Under the pieces are notes generated by a model. That model had not been told where the DNA came from and ran no database searches. It worked only from the letters and a program-made list of their open reading frames with translations. 64,000 nt of DNA from Daphnia pulex. Taxonomy: Eukaryota > Arthropoda > Branchiopoda > Diplostraca > Daphniidae. Position 1 is the stretch's first letter. Every line of letters starts with the position of its first letter. The DNA is taken from positions 12,884,974 through 12,948,973 of the forward strand of contig NC_060024.1 of assembly GCF_021134715.1 (NCBI RefSeq), written 5' to 3'. Below, one piece after another: positions 1 through 13,279 of the stretch. Both the position numbers and the translations under genes were made by a program.

Positions 1-1
1 G

Positions 2-1783
2 ATTTCACGCAATATTCACATCACCGATGATGTGGCCGAAGCTGTTCTCTCGCTCCTTTTCGATGCCGATGAAAATTGCAGTGTTGTTGAACAGGCTTGT
101 CTCTTGTTGTCACAGCACCCTGCACGAATGACGGATCAGGCTGTCCGGCAGGTTGTTTTGATTGCATCGTCCCCCAGAGTTTGCTTAAACCAACCCTTTT
201 TGCGAGCCCTTTTTCAGCTGCTGATCAATTGCACCCACGTCCAGTCTGCTTCCGCCCACATAAAGGCAATTGTTAACGATTTAATTCCAGTTCTCCCTTC
301 TATATTGAACAGCAAAGACACCGATCCCGATGTCAAAGCGGCTGTCCAATGTCTATTGACTCGAATAGCTCTTCTTCAACCCAAAGTGGCTATCTGGCTC
401 CTGAATCAGTTCGAGTGCGTTACAACAGCTGTCCAATCCTTGTTCTCCGACAACGAGAATTTGGTGGGTGAAGCGGCTCTTTTCATTACGTTCCTGCTCC
501 AGACTGAAGGGGAGCTGTCCAATAAAGTCTTTCAAGTGGTTTTCCATGCCGTCCCGCAATTGTGGGACTTAATTTTCTTTTTGATCGATCGCCCACTCAC
601 CAATCTAGCTGCCCGTCAAGTTTTGCTCTTCATCCAGACCGTCCTAACTGCCGCAGTGAACTCTGATAGGAATTTACAACTGGATCCAATTTACGTGGAA
701 CATTTCTGCCGCTGGCTGATTCTCAATCTTCCTTCGAAAATCGACAATTGTCTTCGTCAAAGTGTACTTCAAGTTCTGGGACTTATCACACTTTGCTGCA
801 CGTCTCCGACTCAAGACACCGTCAAATTAACGGCCGAGTTTATTATGAAAGAACTGCAGTTGTGCTCTTCCCATTGCAGCGATAAATACCTGGCGGTATT
901 GATCCGTCTGGCTCATAATTTCGTGCTCCGTCACCCGGAAGCCGAACACGAATTGCTTCAGCGAGGCATTTTCGCTCCACTTATTGAAATTTGGAAAACG
1001 AGGACTAGCCGTGAAACCATCGCTACCGTACTGCTCTACATGGTAAATTTTGAAAAGATCCTAATTGGCAGGGAAACCGTAAAAGAAGTTCGAGTATTAC
1101 TGAAACTTATGATGGATTATTTGGAAGAAAAGGAAGCTTTAGTAGCTCGCCAAACGACGCCAATCAGCGACGAGGATTGGAATATCATCGAGGCTATCCA
1201 CGAGTTGCTTCTAGCTTCCGTTTCTTCTCTTGAATGTCGCCGGATCCTTGCCAAATACAAGTACTGGAACAGTTTAGCTCAAACTTGGCATCCGGTTTAT
1301 CTTAAAAGGATCATCAACCGTCAGCAGCACGGGGCTCTGACATCGCTAATTCGTCTTCGAGCTCGCCTTCTCTCCGCTCTGACAGTCTTCCCGGAACCGT
1401 CTCTGCCGGATTTGATGGATAGCAGAGTTGCCCAAACCCTTGTGGACGTGGTATCACATCCTTACGGCGCCGACAAGCACGCCCTATCCATTTTACGTAA
1501 CATGGCTTTCCACAACATTTACAAAAGCCCTTTGTTATCGGCCAGTAACGTTCTTCCTCTCTTTGTGCGCCTTTTAACGGGCAATGCAGCCAATGTCGAT
1601 ATTGCTTCGTCTACAATGGCCGTCACTGCCCTGATCTCTTTGGCGTCCAACAACCAACGCGTTAAAAGCGACATTCGTTCGATGACGGAAGCCTGGTTCC
1701 AGCGTAATCCCTTGCTCATTAAGAAAGACCCGACTAAATTTCAAAGTTTATGCCTTAATTTGCAGAAATTAATCGATGTGTGA
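2..1783 (+). CDS. Rotatin-like centriole protein, C-terminal part (partial)
   Basis: The frame is open from base 2, so the gene's 5' part lies outside the window. I see 593 residues with no intron and a TGA at 1781. The protein is almost entirely helical armadillo/HEAT-like repeats with no catalytic motif. The tail holds the run ALSILRNMAFHN and then ALISLASNNQRVKSD, which resembles the last armadillo repeats of rotatin (RTTN; Ana3 in Drosophila), a large scaffold needed for centriole assembly and cilia. That identification comes from remembered family resemblance, not a search. A GTG at 32 could be mistaken for a start, but the in-frame codons before it (I-S-R-N-I-H) read as coding. Another armadillo scaffold is the main alternative. 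Confidence 0.6.
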   Translation: MSRNIHITDDVAEAVLSLLFDADENCSVVEQACLLLSQHPARMTDQAVRQVVLIASSPRVCLNQPFLRALFQLLINCTHVQSASAHIKAIVNDLIPVLPSILNSKDTDPDVKAAVQCLLTRIALLQPKVAIWLLNQFECVTTAVQSLFSDNENLVGEAALFITFLLQTEGELSNKVFQVVFHAVPQLWDLIFFLIDRPLTNLAARQVLLFIQTVLTAAVNSDRNLQLDPIYVEHFCRWLILNLPSKIDNCLRQSVLQVLGLITLCCTSPTQDTVKLTAEFIMKELQLCSSHCSDKYLAVLIRLAHNFVLRHPEAEHELLQRGIFAPLIEIWKTRTSRETIATVLLYMVNFEKILIGRETVKEVRVLLKLMMDYLEEKEALVARQTTPISDEDWNIIEAIHELLLASVSSLECRRILAKYKYWNSLAQTWHPVYLKRIINRQQHGALTSLIRLRARLLSALTVFPEPSLPDLMDSRVAQTLVDVVSHPYGADKHALSILRNMAFHNIYKSPLLSASNVLPLFVRLLTGNAANVDIASSTMAVTALISLASNNQRVKSDIRSMTEAWFQRNPLLIKKDPTKFQSLCLNLQKLIDV

Positions 1784-2612
1784 ATTGTTTTTTATTGTGG
1801 ATGTGCATATTTTGTTAAGTTAGAATTACACTTCATTGTCGTTTATTCGTAAATTTTATTATTTTCAACGAAAAAATATCAAGTGAAAACGAATTCTATA
1901 GGCCCACTATATGAAGATAAAAGATTGTGATTCCTTGCCAATTCACTGATTACTTGGCACTAAGAGAAAAAAATTTCTCACTCATTGGTGAAGGCGAATT
2001 ATCTGGCACGTTTCCAAAGGCCTGATCAATAACTAGTTGAAGGGATACGTCTGGTTATATTTTTAAGGTTCGGGAACGAGACACAAGTTGAGAAATCAAA
2101 TATTTACGGCTAGACTCCAAGCCATTCCGATTAGCGGACCATGTTATCAATGCATTTAGCTTTAGGACCTTAATATTATTCGACATCCTTTATCTCTATT
2201 TATATCTGATGTAGCTAGCTTGGTTTTATTGGTACTGATTGTATAATTGCACTAGTCTTTTACGCAAAATGAATCACTATTTTTTTCCAAGATTTCAGAG
2301 CGAGTTTTTTTGTCATTGTCATCGAATGAGTGAGTCATTGTCGAAAACAAAATCGCGCGCAAATGCTTTTGTACATATTTAAAGCAATCTGGCAATAGAA
2401 AAGAATTTGAATAAATTCGGAGGGAACAGGGCTCGATTGACTTAATGGCGACTTGGCAACAGCGACGATCCTACCACACGAGGGAAACTAGAGAGTTTAT
2501 TGCGCCACCACTAGCTCCTCCATATTCAATCGGAAATCCAGTAAATTGTCAAGTGGCCGATTTAGTAATTCGAGTTGTGTGATGATCGAAGCGATAATTT
2601 TTTAAAAGAAAA
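1784..2612. other. Intergenic spacer, rotatin-like 3' end to Nup358 5' end
   Basis: The two genes point the same way. The stretch should hold the 3' UTR of the first gene and the promoter and 5' UTR of Nup358. I see no long frame, RNA gene or clear repeat. No canonical AATAAA stands out close after the first stop codon. Confidence 0.5.
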
Positions 2613-5600
2613 ATGCTTCGAACCAAGAAAGACGTAGACAAACATGTTCAAGATCTACAGAAGAAAGTGAACAACGAAAATGAGGTGAGCATCAACGTTT
2701 CTTAACTCAGGTTGATTTTCACGAAGTTAGAGAAGCCGGTTTAAAATTTAGTCGATAACAGTTTCGTGTTGACCTTTGAGTATTGCGGTATTGAATTTCC
2801 AGATACTTATTTCGTCTCTGACTGTCTATGTTGCACACTGTGTCAATATTTTAGTATAGTTTATCAAAATAATTGCTTGTGCCTACAAATGATGTGTAAT
2901 GAAAACTTTTTTATATTTTTCTTACAGCGAAAACTCCTTGGCTTCAACTTTGCCAAGTCTTATCATCAAATTGGAGAACACAAGATAGCCAAACAATATC
3001 TAGCTTCATATCTTGCAATTAAGGAGTGTTCAGCTCCAGGCCATCGCCTGGCTGGCCAAATTGCAGAGTCTTTAGGTGAAAAAGAGGCAGCTGTCAGATC
3101 ATACAAAAGATCTTTTGATATTGATAGCAGTCAACGAGATTTGGTTTTCAAGATCTGCAGTTTGGTTTGTGAGTTACCCACCAGCCCAGCCAACAGAGAT
3201 CTTCAGCAATGCTGGTTGGAGAGAGCTGAAGCATTGCAGCCTCAGCACAGTGTAGTGTTTGAGCTGAGACAGAGGCTAATGCTGTCATCAAATTCCCAAG
3301 TAAAAGGAGCAGTGGAAGATCAACTGAAAAATGAAATGCTCAGCAAACCAGGTGACATGAAGCTTCGTATCCACCTTTTAAAGTTGTATCTTGATTCAAA
3401 CAGAGTCAAGGAAGCTTATGAACATATGCTCAAGATTGAATCCCTTCAAGTATTTAGTCAAGAGCTAGACTGGTACAATTGTGCTCTGAATGTCCTTGAA
3501 TCCTACAAGAAGCTTTTGGACCACAAAGTGGGGCCTGATTTCTACTTCCACTACTTGAATGCTGTAGACCGACTATCGTTTCTTAAGATTTCTAGAGTTG
3601 GTAAAGGCCTTAAATCAGCCCAATCTATCGGTGAGGTACTACCGACCTTGCAATCACTGGACGTCACTTTACAACTAGCGAAAGAAAACGGCGTTCAGCG
3701 AGATATTCTGGTACACTTTACGTGTCAGTTGTACTTTCAAGCTGGTTTAGTCGTTCTTCTGAAAGCTCTAGCCGGCCTCGAAGATGAGTACCAAGCCCTG
3801 AGCTATGCTGCTACTCTCTTCACCATCGCTTACAACCAGGGTACAACTGGAACCCCCAATCAGTTTGGCGACAAAAAACTTCTAGATTCAACCATTGTGA
3901 CTGCCAGATACCGTCAGAGTCAATGTGGCCATTGCATCGTCGCCTGGGAAAGCAGAGAAGGTCGTAAATGGGTGGTGGACACTGTCAAGAGGTGTGACAA
4001 TCCTGACGGACGACGCAAGATGTTTGAAACCGTCTTCGGTGGCGCCTCAACGCGCCCTTATTTCGGAGAAAAATTTCAATTTCCCAAGGAACAACTGGAA
4101 TTACCTTCTTTTGCTGATTTGCTTGAACTTGATAAAACCGCCCTCCAGCTCTATTCTAACGAATTACATCCAGTGGTCTGGTTGGGCTTAAGATACTTTA
4201 CCATGCATCGCAGACTGAATGAAACTGACTTTGCATCAGATCTCAGTCAGATCTTGACATCTTCACGCTTCATGCGCGATATCCCATTCTCTTCAGCGTC
4301 CTGGAATTCCTGCGCACCTGAGACTCTTTCTGCGCTAGACATGGAGTCATTCGTGTATGCTTCAATTTACAGCACCGTCTCCTTGGAGGAAAACGATTCG
4401 AAGGTGTTTGGAACGGTGCCTGCTGCATTGACAAAATCGCTGTGCACAGACCAGCAGTCGGCCTGGTGGCAATCTGCCATCAAACTTATCTCGGGATCGG
4501 CTAAAGAAAATTTAAGTGAGCTGCGCCGTACTCTGCAACGAGGTTTGGAGGTCATCCGTCTGTCTGGAAACCAACATGGGATTCCACTGGAACTCGTGGC
4601 CAAGCTCGCTCGAACATTTGTGGCCAGGGCTGGGAAAAGCCGCGTGTTCCCTGCCGTTGACGTACCTGCACCTATCTCCACAGATGTGATGACAGTTGAA
4701 CAAACAGAGGCCCTTGAAAGTCAGGCGACTCGTTATTGGAAAATCTTTCTTGAAATGGCTAATACAGGAAATAGATACACTCCCCCTTTATCTGGTAAGT
4801 AATCTATAAAAATCATTGTCTAATCTCTAAACGCAAGTAGCTTTATCAATGTATCAAATCTCTCGCACTAGGACGACTATTCGAGTTTCGCTCAGTAGAT
4901 GCTGATATTGACGGCCTAATATCAGAGGCGAAACTTTTCTCTGGATACCAGTTGTGGCGTTCTGGTCGACGTGAAGAAGCACTTCGTCTTCTACAGGCGA
5001 TCTCTGATCCGTACGCTTCATATTACCAAGGGCTCCTCTTCAAAGAGATTGCGGAAGAAGAGTTACGCAAGGGAGCAACCGTGTACGAATCAAGATCAGC
5101 AGCCAATGTACTGTTGAACAAATCAAGAGACGCGTTCTACATCACACTGGATCGCCTTCGTAGTCCTGGAATGGAGCGTTTCCATCCACTAGATCAAAAA
5201 CTTTCAGAAGTCATTGAAAAGGTCGAGACTAAGTTAGGCAGTCTAACCAACTTGTCTATCGCTAATGGTCACAGCACTGAGGAAGAAGAAGAGTCTGAAG
5301 AGAGGGAATATCTCACGCCTCAGCAAGTTACTAGCACCCCACACCGAAGAAACGTGATGAACATGACTTCAATGCGCAACGGAACGTCCCTTGCAAGTCG
5401 TCTTGAAACAAGCACACGAGCTGAAGCGAGACCTAGCCCCGAACGTTTGGACGCTCAACTTAGACAAATGGTGCAGCGACAGGTAAGTTTGACATAACAG
5501 TTGTCCCTTCAATTCATTTATGTAATGTATCAATTGAATATTTAGGAGGAATTTAACCAAGCAATTTCAACTGAATTAAAACAAATTCGGGCCGAAGTCG

Positions 5601-8600
5601 TGGACATCAAAACTTTGATACAAAAATTGGAGTCACATCTTGAGATGCAAGCAAAACATGAAGTGAAAGAGAGTCGGAAAAAGTCGTCTGAAAAGGCATC
5701 TGAGACCTATGATGATAGATGCTACGAAGATGGCGACGTGGAAGATTGGGAAGAACAAGAAGACGAGGAGGAAGAAACCGACCTCGATAATTTAGTGAAA
5801 TTGAAAGGAAAATTGAAGAGCTCTGGTCCCTCTGCCCCCCAGATCAATATGCCGTTGTATGCTCCTCCATTTGCTCCTGCAACGAGACCGGCATACGGAT
5901 ATCCACCGACCTATGGAGCTCCATTCCACCCTTCTGCATACCAGCAATATCCAGGCTTTCCGTACGTAGGAGTTCCAGGTGCACCAGGTCCTTTCCCCGT
6001 TACGCCAACTTATTCGTATCCACCGGGAATACCCCATTGGGGAATGGACCAAGTTACAACTCCGTCACCAGGATCGACTTATTTGCCCCCTGGGATGGTT
6101 GCTCCACCTATTCAACAGCAGATTGCTGCCCAACCCCCAGCTCCGTCTGTTTTTTCCCGAATTGGAACAAAAGATACATCACTGCTTGCAGCAACTTTAC
6201 AGCAACCTACCGTAATCAGCACTGCACCAACACCCATAAACGACGTGGAATCGGCTTCTGAGGCCCTCCGCAGAGCGGCAGCTGGTTATTCAGCATCTTC
6301 CACTGCCCCTGCTCCTCACGCATATCAGATTAATGTTCCCACACAGGCTACACCGGAGAAAATAGTTGATAATACTTTATCTCCAGCCATCCAGCTTTCT
6401 ACTCGAAGCCTGCTTGCCAATATCCCAGAGCCAGAGTTTTCATCTGTTACCACTCCGGATAAATCTAAATCAGCCCGTGATCGCAAAGCATCCACTTGTT
6501 CTGATGGAAGCTACGCTCCAGAAGAGGAGGTTGACAACTACCCAGATTTCAAACCTATTATTCCTTTACCGGAAGAAGTGGAAGTAAAGACTGGAGAAGA
6601 AGGTGAAGACGTACTTTTCGATCAAAGGGCCAAACTTTTCCGTTTTGCCGAGAACCAATGGAAAGAGCGTGGTGTTGGCCAACTAAAACTTCTTCAAGAC
6701 CCGACTACGAAGAAAGTTCGATTGCTGATGCGCCGTGATCAAGTAGGATGGGTTGTTTCTATTTCTATGATCGCAGGATTAATTATTTGTTGTTCTCTGT
6801 TATCTAGGTCTTCAAGATTTGTGCCAATCACACAATTACGGCGGACATCAAATTATCCGAAATGAATAATTCAGCCAATTCGTGGATCTGGGCCGCCATG
6901 GATTTTGCAGATGGCGAAGCAAAACTGGAAAAATTTGCTGCCAAATTCAAAACTCAAGAAATATCCACTGAATTCAAAGAAGCCTTTGAAAAGGCCAAAA
7001 CAGCCGATGTTGTTAAACCTAAGCCTGATACTGCAACTACAACAGACAAAAAGGCTAGCGAAGCACCAGTTAAAGGATTTGGGGACAAATTTGCTCCCAA
7101 AAGTGGATCATGGGCTTGCAGAATGTGCTATGTCAACAATTCGGCAGAAGCTACCAAATGTGTATCCTGCGAAACACTCAAACCAGGGACAGAAGCTCAA
7201 GCACCAGCCCCAACTCCTTTCTCTCAAATGAAATTTGGAATGCCTTCTGTAGCATCTGTTGCTTCGACAACACCTACGGCGTTCAAAACTACCACGGTAA
7301 CGACTACCCCTGCTAGCACGGGATTTACATTCTCATCAACACCTTCAACTGGAGCTCCCGCGTTTAGTGGCATGAAGTTTGGAGTTCCAGCTGCCGCAAC
7401 AACACCAGCCTCGACAGCGCCTTCTTTTAGTTTTTCAACTCCAACTCCCGTTACTACATCAGCTCCTGCTACAATTAGGTTTGGTGTGGCTGCCGCAACA
7501 CCGACTTCAACAACTACACCTGTTTTTGGAGTAACGACGACGCCCAGCTCGGCTGCGGTAACATCAAGCTCTGCAGCGTTTTCGTTTGGAGGAAGCAAAC
7601 CTGCTTTTTCATTCGCTCTGCCGTCTTCCTCAACGGAAACCGTGGTATCGAAAGCTCCATTTTCATTTTCACCTCCCAAATTGGCTACGGCCGTAGTCAC
7701 GGCTCAAACTAATGGTCAAACCGACGTCACCACCAAAGTGACACCGTCAACCACAACTGGAGTAACACCGACGTCTTCCGTGCTACCTGGCTCAATTTTT
7801 GGGACTCCCAAATCAGCAGTTGAAACTAAACCAATTTTTGGAAGTTTTTCCTTTTCCACGCCGGTTCCTGCTGCTGTAACACCAGAAAAACCATTGGAGG
7901 AAAAGAAACAAGAAGTCAAGCCTAGTCCTTTCGCCGGCTTTTCTTTTAATAGCAATCCGACTCCTGCTTTAGCACCAAAGGCGCCTTCAGATGAGAAAAA
8001 ATCCGAAGACAAGCCTAGCCCATTTGCTGGTTTCTCCTTTGGGGGGTTCGGAGGCGTTGCAAATAAAGACGCTGGAGAAAAGAAGGCTGAACCTGGTATG
8101 CTGTTTTCTCTGTTAGCCCAACAGCAGTCTTCGACCGGTTTTACCATTGCTCCAAACAAAGTATGTTTCTACATTTTCAATTGTAATTTTGTGCAATTTC
8201 ATATAACAGACTTGTCATGTTTTAAATTCTAGGAGTTCCCTGGAACCGGAACACCACTTTTCGGATCAACTACTCCGAGCGATAAGACGAAAGATACGAG
8301 CAAGGAGGAGGATGGAGAGGAAAATGAAGGAGAACATTATGAACCCAATGTTGTCTTTGAGCCAGTAATCCCATTACCTGCCTTAATTGAAGTATCGACT
8401 GGCGAAGAAGAAGAAAAGTTGTTATTTATCGATCGAGCCATCCTCTATCGCTACGTTACTGAAACCAAAGAGTGGAAGGAAAAGGGAAGAGGTGAAATGA
8501 AGATTTTGGAACATAAAATCACTGGCCGAGCTCGTTTGTTGATGAGAAGAGATCAGGTTCTCAAAATCTGTTGCAACCATTACATTACTCCTCAGCTGTC

Positions 8601-11600
8601 ACCGAAGCCTTTGCAGACATCAGACCGTACATGGACATGGTCTGCACAAGATTTTTCTGAGGGTGAACTAGTTCAGGAAACCTTTGCACTGAGGTTCAAA
8701 ACCATGGATCAGGCCCAGAAGTTCAAGGGCGTTTTCGATGAAGCCCAGAAGAAATCTGCTGACATCAGTATTGAAAAAGTCGAAGCAGCGAAAGAAATGA
8801 AAGGCCAAGAACCTCAAACGTTCGGTGAGAAGTTTAAACCCAAAGAAGGATCCTGGGAATGCCAGGGCTGCCTCTTGCGCAACGACCCTAGTGTGATGAA
8901 GTGTCCATCTTGTGAGACTAGCAAACCTGGAGAGCCTAACAAAACCGAACAGCCTGCCACCAAACCTCAACAACCTGTAACTGCATCCTTCGCTGGATTG
9001 TTTAAGCCCAAAGAAGGATCTTGGGAATGCAAGGGCTGTTTTTCACGCAATGATGCTGCTATGGTAAAGTGTCCTTGCTGTGAAACCATTAAACCTGGAG
9101 AAACTGCTCCCGCTACTACACAGAGTTTACCTACCGCTACCACTCCAGCAGCTCCTTCCTTCAAGTTTGGTTCGGAAGGAGGCTTTAAATTTGGAACGCC
9201 CGCCTCTAGTACTTTATCTTCGTTTGGCGCGAATTCATCATTCTCTTCCAGCACTACTACTGGATTTGGCAATGGCTTCAGTTTCTCCATGGGCACGCCT
9301 TCTGCTGCGAGCCCAGCACGCCCAGCGACGCTGACTGCTCGTTCACCGAACGTTTCAGTCAGCAGCGACAACGAGTACTATGATGAAGGTGAGAGTGACA
9401 ACATTCACTTTGAACCCATCATTCCATTGCCAGAGAAAATTCAAGTCAAGACTGGAGAAGAAGACGAGGAAGTTGTTTACTGCCATCGCGCTAAACTTTT
9501 CCGATTGGTTGATAATGAATGGAAGGAGCGAGGCCTGGGTGATGTAAAAATCTTGCGACAAAAAGACACTGGAAAAACTAGGTAAGCTTATCAGTTGTAT
9601 TTCATTATAATTTATTAACCTTTTTCATTCATTTGTTTTTATTGTTTTATTCTAGACTATTAATGCGACGAGAACAAATTTTTAAGATTTGTCTAAATCA
9701 CGCTCTCACTCCTGATCTGACTTTCAAACCCAAAGACGAGAAATCTTGGATATGGAAAGCTAAAGACTTTACTGACGGTGAAGAGAAAGAAGAGACTTTC
9801 GCCATAAGATTTCGTGACGCAGAAACCTGCAAAGCTTTCATGGATGCTGTGAATGAGACTAAGGTAATCGTGCACTAATTGCAAATTAATTAGCTCGAAA
9901 TTAATCTTTTCTGCGCTCTAGGTTTCCCCTTCATCAGCGTCTGTCGCCAGCACGCCAGCTGCAACAGGAGGTACTTTCAAATACAGTTTTGTTATTGTCT
10001 TAAAGAGTTACTAAATTTTAATATTTCTTCCACGAAATAGCAGATGAAGTACAACTTGTCTACGCCAAGGAAGCCACAGAGGAACAGAAGCGTAAAGCCA
10101 AGGAGCTCAAGCTCCCCCTTAACTTTTTCTTGTACGAAGATGCTCCGCCGTGTCCAGGTTGTCGTGGTTGTGAACCTGAAGACAAGAGTGTAACCACGAA
10201 ACCTGACGTCATTACTAAGCCCAATAATGTCGCCAAACCCGAGACTCCTTCCAACGCAATTTCGTTTGCCAAGATGATTGATGCCTCCGCCTCACAGCTA
10301 TCTTTCTCGTCACTAGTCTCTTCAACTGGCAGTGGCTTCAACAAGCCAGCCGCGTTTTCCTGGTCTGGAACTGGTCAACCTATTTTTGGGGTAAAATTTA
10401 ATTTTGATTTCACTTTCATGAAGTGATTTATGAATTTTTTAAATTTATTATTTCTTTAGATGGGTAGTCCAGCGACGCCGCAAGAAGATAAAACCAACCA
10501 TGGTGAAGACGATAACGACGAAGTTCCTGAAAGCAACGATCCTCACTTTGAACCAATTATTCCTCTGCCGGCGTTGGTTGAGGTGAAAACTGGTGAGGAG
10601 GATGAAGAAGTCATTTTCTCTCACCGCGCAAAATTATACCGATACGTGGCAGAAAGTAAGGAATGGAAGGAGAAAGGAGTCGGAGATATAAAAATCCTTT
10701 ATAACAAGGACAAAAATACCTACCGAATTCTGTTGAGAAGGTATTTTCATAATTTTTTCCCGTGATACCTGACTTGAAGAAAGTAACGAATTTGTTTGTT
10801 TTAGGGACCAAATTCACAAACTGGCATGTAATCATTGGATCACTGATGATATGAGTTTGAAACCCATGTCTACTTCTACTACTGCTTGGACCTGGTTTGC
10901 AATGGATTTTTCACAGGGCGAGTTAATCTCCGAATCATTTGCAGTTCGTTTTAAGACAGACGATCAGGCAACTCTCTTTAAAACTAAGTTTGAGGAATGC
11001 CAAACTGCGTTAAGGAAGAACACGACCGCAGTAAAGCCAACGTTGGCCGAGTCAAACATTGTTTCAACTCTAGCTGTGACTCACAAAGAAGGTTCTTGGG
11101 AATGCCAAGGATGCTTTACGCGTAATGATGCTACTGTGCTAAAATGCCCTTGCTGTGAAGCCATGAAACCTGGAGAGACTCTACCTACTGTTACTCCTCA
11201 ACCGGAAGTGACAGGTGCAACAAAGAACGCTGAAGAAGAAGAGGAGGAAGAAGGTGAAGATGAAGAAACAGTTGAAGAAGATCAAGATGAAGAAGAATAT
11301 GAAGATTTGGAGGAGTCCATTATGTTCGAGAAGCGCTGCACACTCTCGTCCCTGGAAGGTGGTCAGACCGACAAGAAATGGGTGCTTTTAGGAACCGGCA
11401 ATCTTAAAATTGTGTACGACGATGAGATGTTGTGTGCGAGGATCGTTGTCGAAGATGTAAATGAGCAGTTGCTCTGTGACAATGTCATTGCTATTGAGAC
11501 TGAGCTAAAGGTATTTTATTATTTCTTTTATCCCTTTGTATAAAAAAGAACTGCATCCAACTTAATGATCTGATTTATAGGTTGATAACAAAGAGTGCGT

Positions 11601-12078
11601 ATGGTCGGCAATCGATTATTCGTCTGAGGAATCTGTGCACAGGACTTTCCGTGCCCAGTTCAGCTCTACTGACGCTGCGCTTGAATTCCAATCGATGTTT
11701 GCCGAAGTAAGTCTTGACTGAGCTAGCAACTTCGTTTGATCGATATTTTAATAGTTGTTGTTGTTGTAGGCGAAGCAGTATGCAGAGAAATCTGATGTAC
11801 ACGACGAGCCTGATTTACACGCAGCCGGCTACGACCATAGCAATGACGATCACGGAGACTATGTCGAAGGCAAGTTTTAATGAACATCCGGAGAGAGGAG
11901 ATAGATTTTTTCATCGTTAATAAATGTTCCGAGAGAGAGCTTAAGCACCTAAGCTTTTGCAGGTCAATCCATGCCATCTGAAGGAGCCGTCACGTCTTTC
12001 AAGCCGGCAGTACTTGTTCGTGCTTGTGATCCAAAATTAGCCCGAGCGCTATCAGATATTTTAAATGATGTGAATTAA
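2613..12078 (+). CDS. Nup358: Nup358/RanBP2, nuclear pore cytoplasmic filament protein
   Basis: Fourteen coding exons: 2613-2684, 2928-4794, 4872-5482, 5546-6742, 6808-8160, 8233-9581, 9656-9863, 9922-9970, 10041-10390, 10460-10740, 10805-11510, 11581-11706, 11770-11869, 11963-12078; 2794 residues. Order of parts: N-terminal TPR-like helices (about 20-170) starting [12 protein letters not shown] as in RanBP2; a long helical region; RanBD1 (about 1180-1310); RanBP2-type zinc finger 1 (about 1348); an FxFG-rich stretch; RanBD2 (1735-1870); fingers 2 and 3 (1904, 1960); RanBD3 (2089-2219); a CPGCRGC motif (about 2271); RanBD4 (2379-2510); finger 4 (2540); an acidic run; and a degenerate fifth RanBD. 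The RanBDs carry the PIIPLP...VKTGEE signature, which binds Ran-GTP. The family supports nuclear export, SUMOylation and mRNA transit at the pore. There is no C-terminal cyclophilin domain, unlike the vertebrate protein. A polyadenylation signal lies near 12226. Confidence 0.95.
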
Positions 12079-12306
12079 ATGTTTTCTGCCTATTTTTTGG
12101 TAGGTCAGGGGGATACCCCCCTTTTTGATATGACGTTTCTTTCAGTTGTCAATGATTGAACTCACTCGTTTTTTCACCCTCGATTGTACTTTTGCGGGCC
12201 TTTCCACAGTGTGATTAATTCGTAACAATAAATTGAGATGACCTGATACGGGCGTCTATTCTTTTCACAATCAAATTTTTCCTTTTTGTAGCAACAAACA
12301 AATTAA

Positions 12307-13279
12307 CTATTGATAGACAGGATCACTCGGAACGCAGCGGACTAGAAAAATGACAAGAATGATTTGAAAAGGTAGGAATATCGTAATGGCAATCCCAATT
12401 GCGGTTATTTTGGCGAAGAGGGCATCGACCGACTTCATCATGCTCGAGACACAATCCTGTAAAGTGAGAATTAAGTTTAAACTAAATTTAATGTAACTGA
12501 TTAATAATAATATTTAATTACTTCTTGGTATATATTCTTCAGATAGGAAGTGTCGCATCCTGATTTAACGCAACAGGAATCAGGAATGAATGAATATCCT
12601 GCTACGCTGTTCCAGTCCTTGTAGCTATCAACGCCACAACACTGGAACTAAACCAAGCGCTTTATCACGTCAGCCGACTAATTTCCAAGTAAACTAATTT
12701 ACCATTTGTTGGGTGATATCCATTCCAGTTTTCCCACTTCCGTCGGGATCGAAATACATCATTTCGCGCATAGACTCTCTAATGTCTTGCTTGACTTTAG
12801 TACCGAAATCAGGACCGAACGCCACCAAAAGTCCAACCATGGCAATGAACAACAGTACGAGGAAACCTGCATACTGTCAAGTGTCAACGTCTCTTTAATA
12901 CGATTCACTACGGATACAGATAGGGAGAAAGAAAATTATTTTTATTTTACTCACTATGTAGTAAAAAACAGAACTGCCGTCAATAGTGAAACAACAGTTA
13001 AGCGTCGTCATAACGATCAGTATGACTCCTATGACAACAGCAAGACTTCCGATTTTCAATTCAGCCGAGAGTATGGATGTTAGCCGAGTAGATTCTTCAG
13101 CTAGTCCAAATCCAAGTAAACACATTCCGAGAACCTACCATGTTTCGTAATAATTACTTGTGTCACTCATTGATTGCAATGAGTTTTCGTAAATAATAAA
13201 GAATTAAGCGTACCAGTAATAGAACATTTATGAACAAATGTAGAAATGCACAAGCGAAACTGCATCTTCCGGTCTCCAT
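12307..13279 (-). CDS. Tetraspanin
   Basis: Five coding exons on the minus strand: 13214-13279, 12955-13134, 12703-12873, 12522-12647, 12307-12456; 230 residues, the usual size. Three hydrophobic segments lie in the first 110 residues and the fourth is near the C-terminus. The large extracellular loop has the diagnostic CCG (residues 142-144) followed by a DSCC pair and two more cysteines. Tetraspanins organise membrane microdomains; the subfamily is not clear to me. The third exon's acceptor is ambiguous: CAG|TATGCAGG with the strong GTGAGT donor is used here, while a site 7 bases further in would need a weaker donor. ATG at 13279 is the first in frame. It faces Gemin5 head to head across about 450 bases. 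Confidence 0.9.

Noticed and set aside
7224-8159. Minus-strand frames opposite Nup358
   Set aside because: They mirror the low-complexity FG/Thr/Ala-rich exon and have no family resemblance or splice structure.
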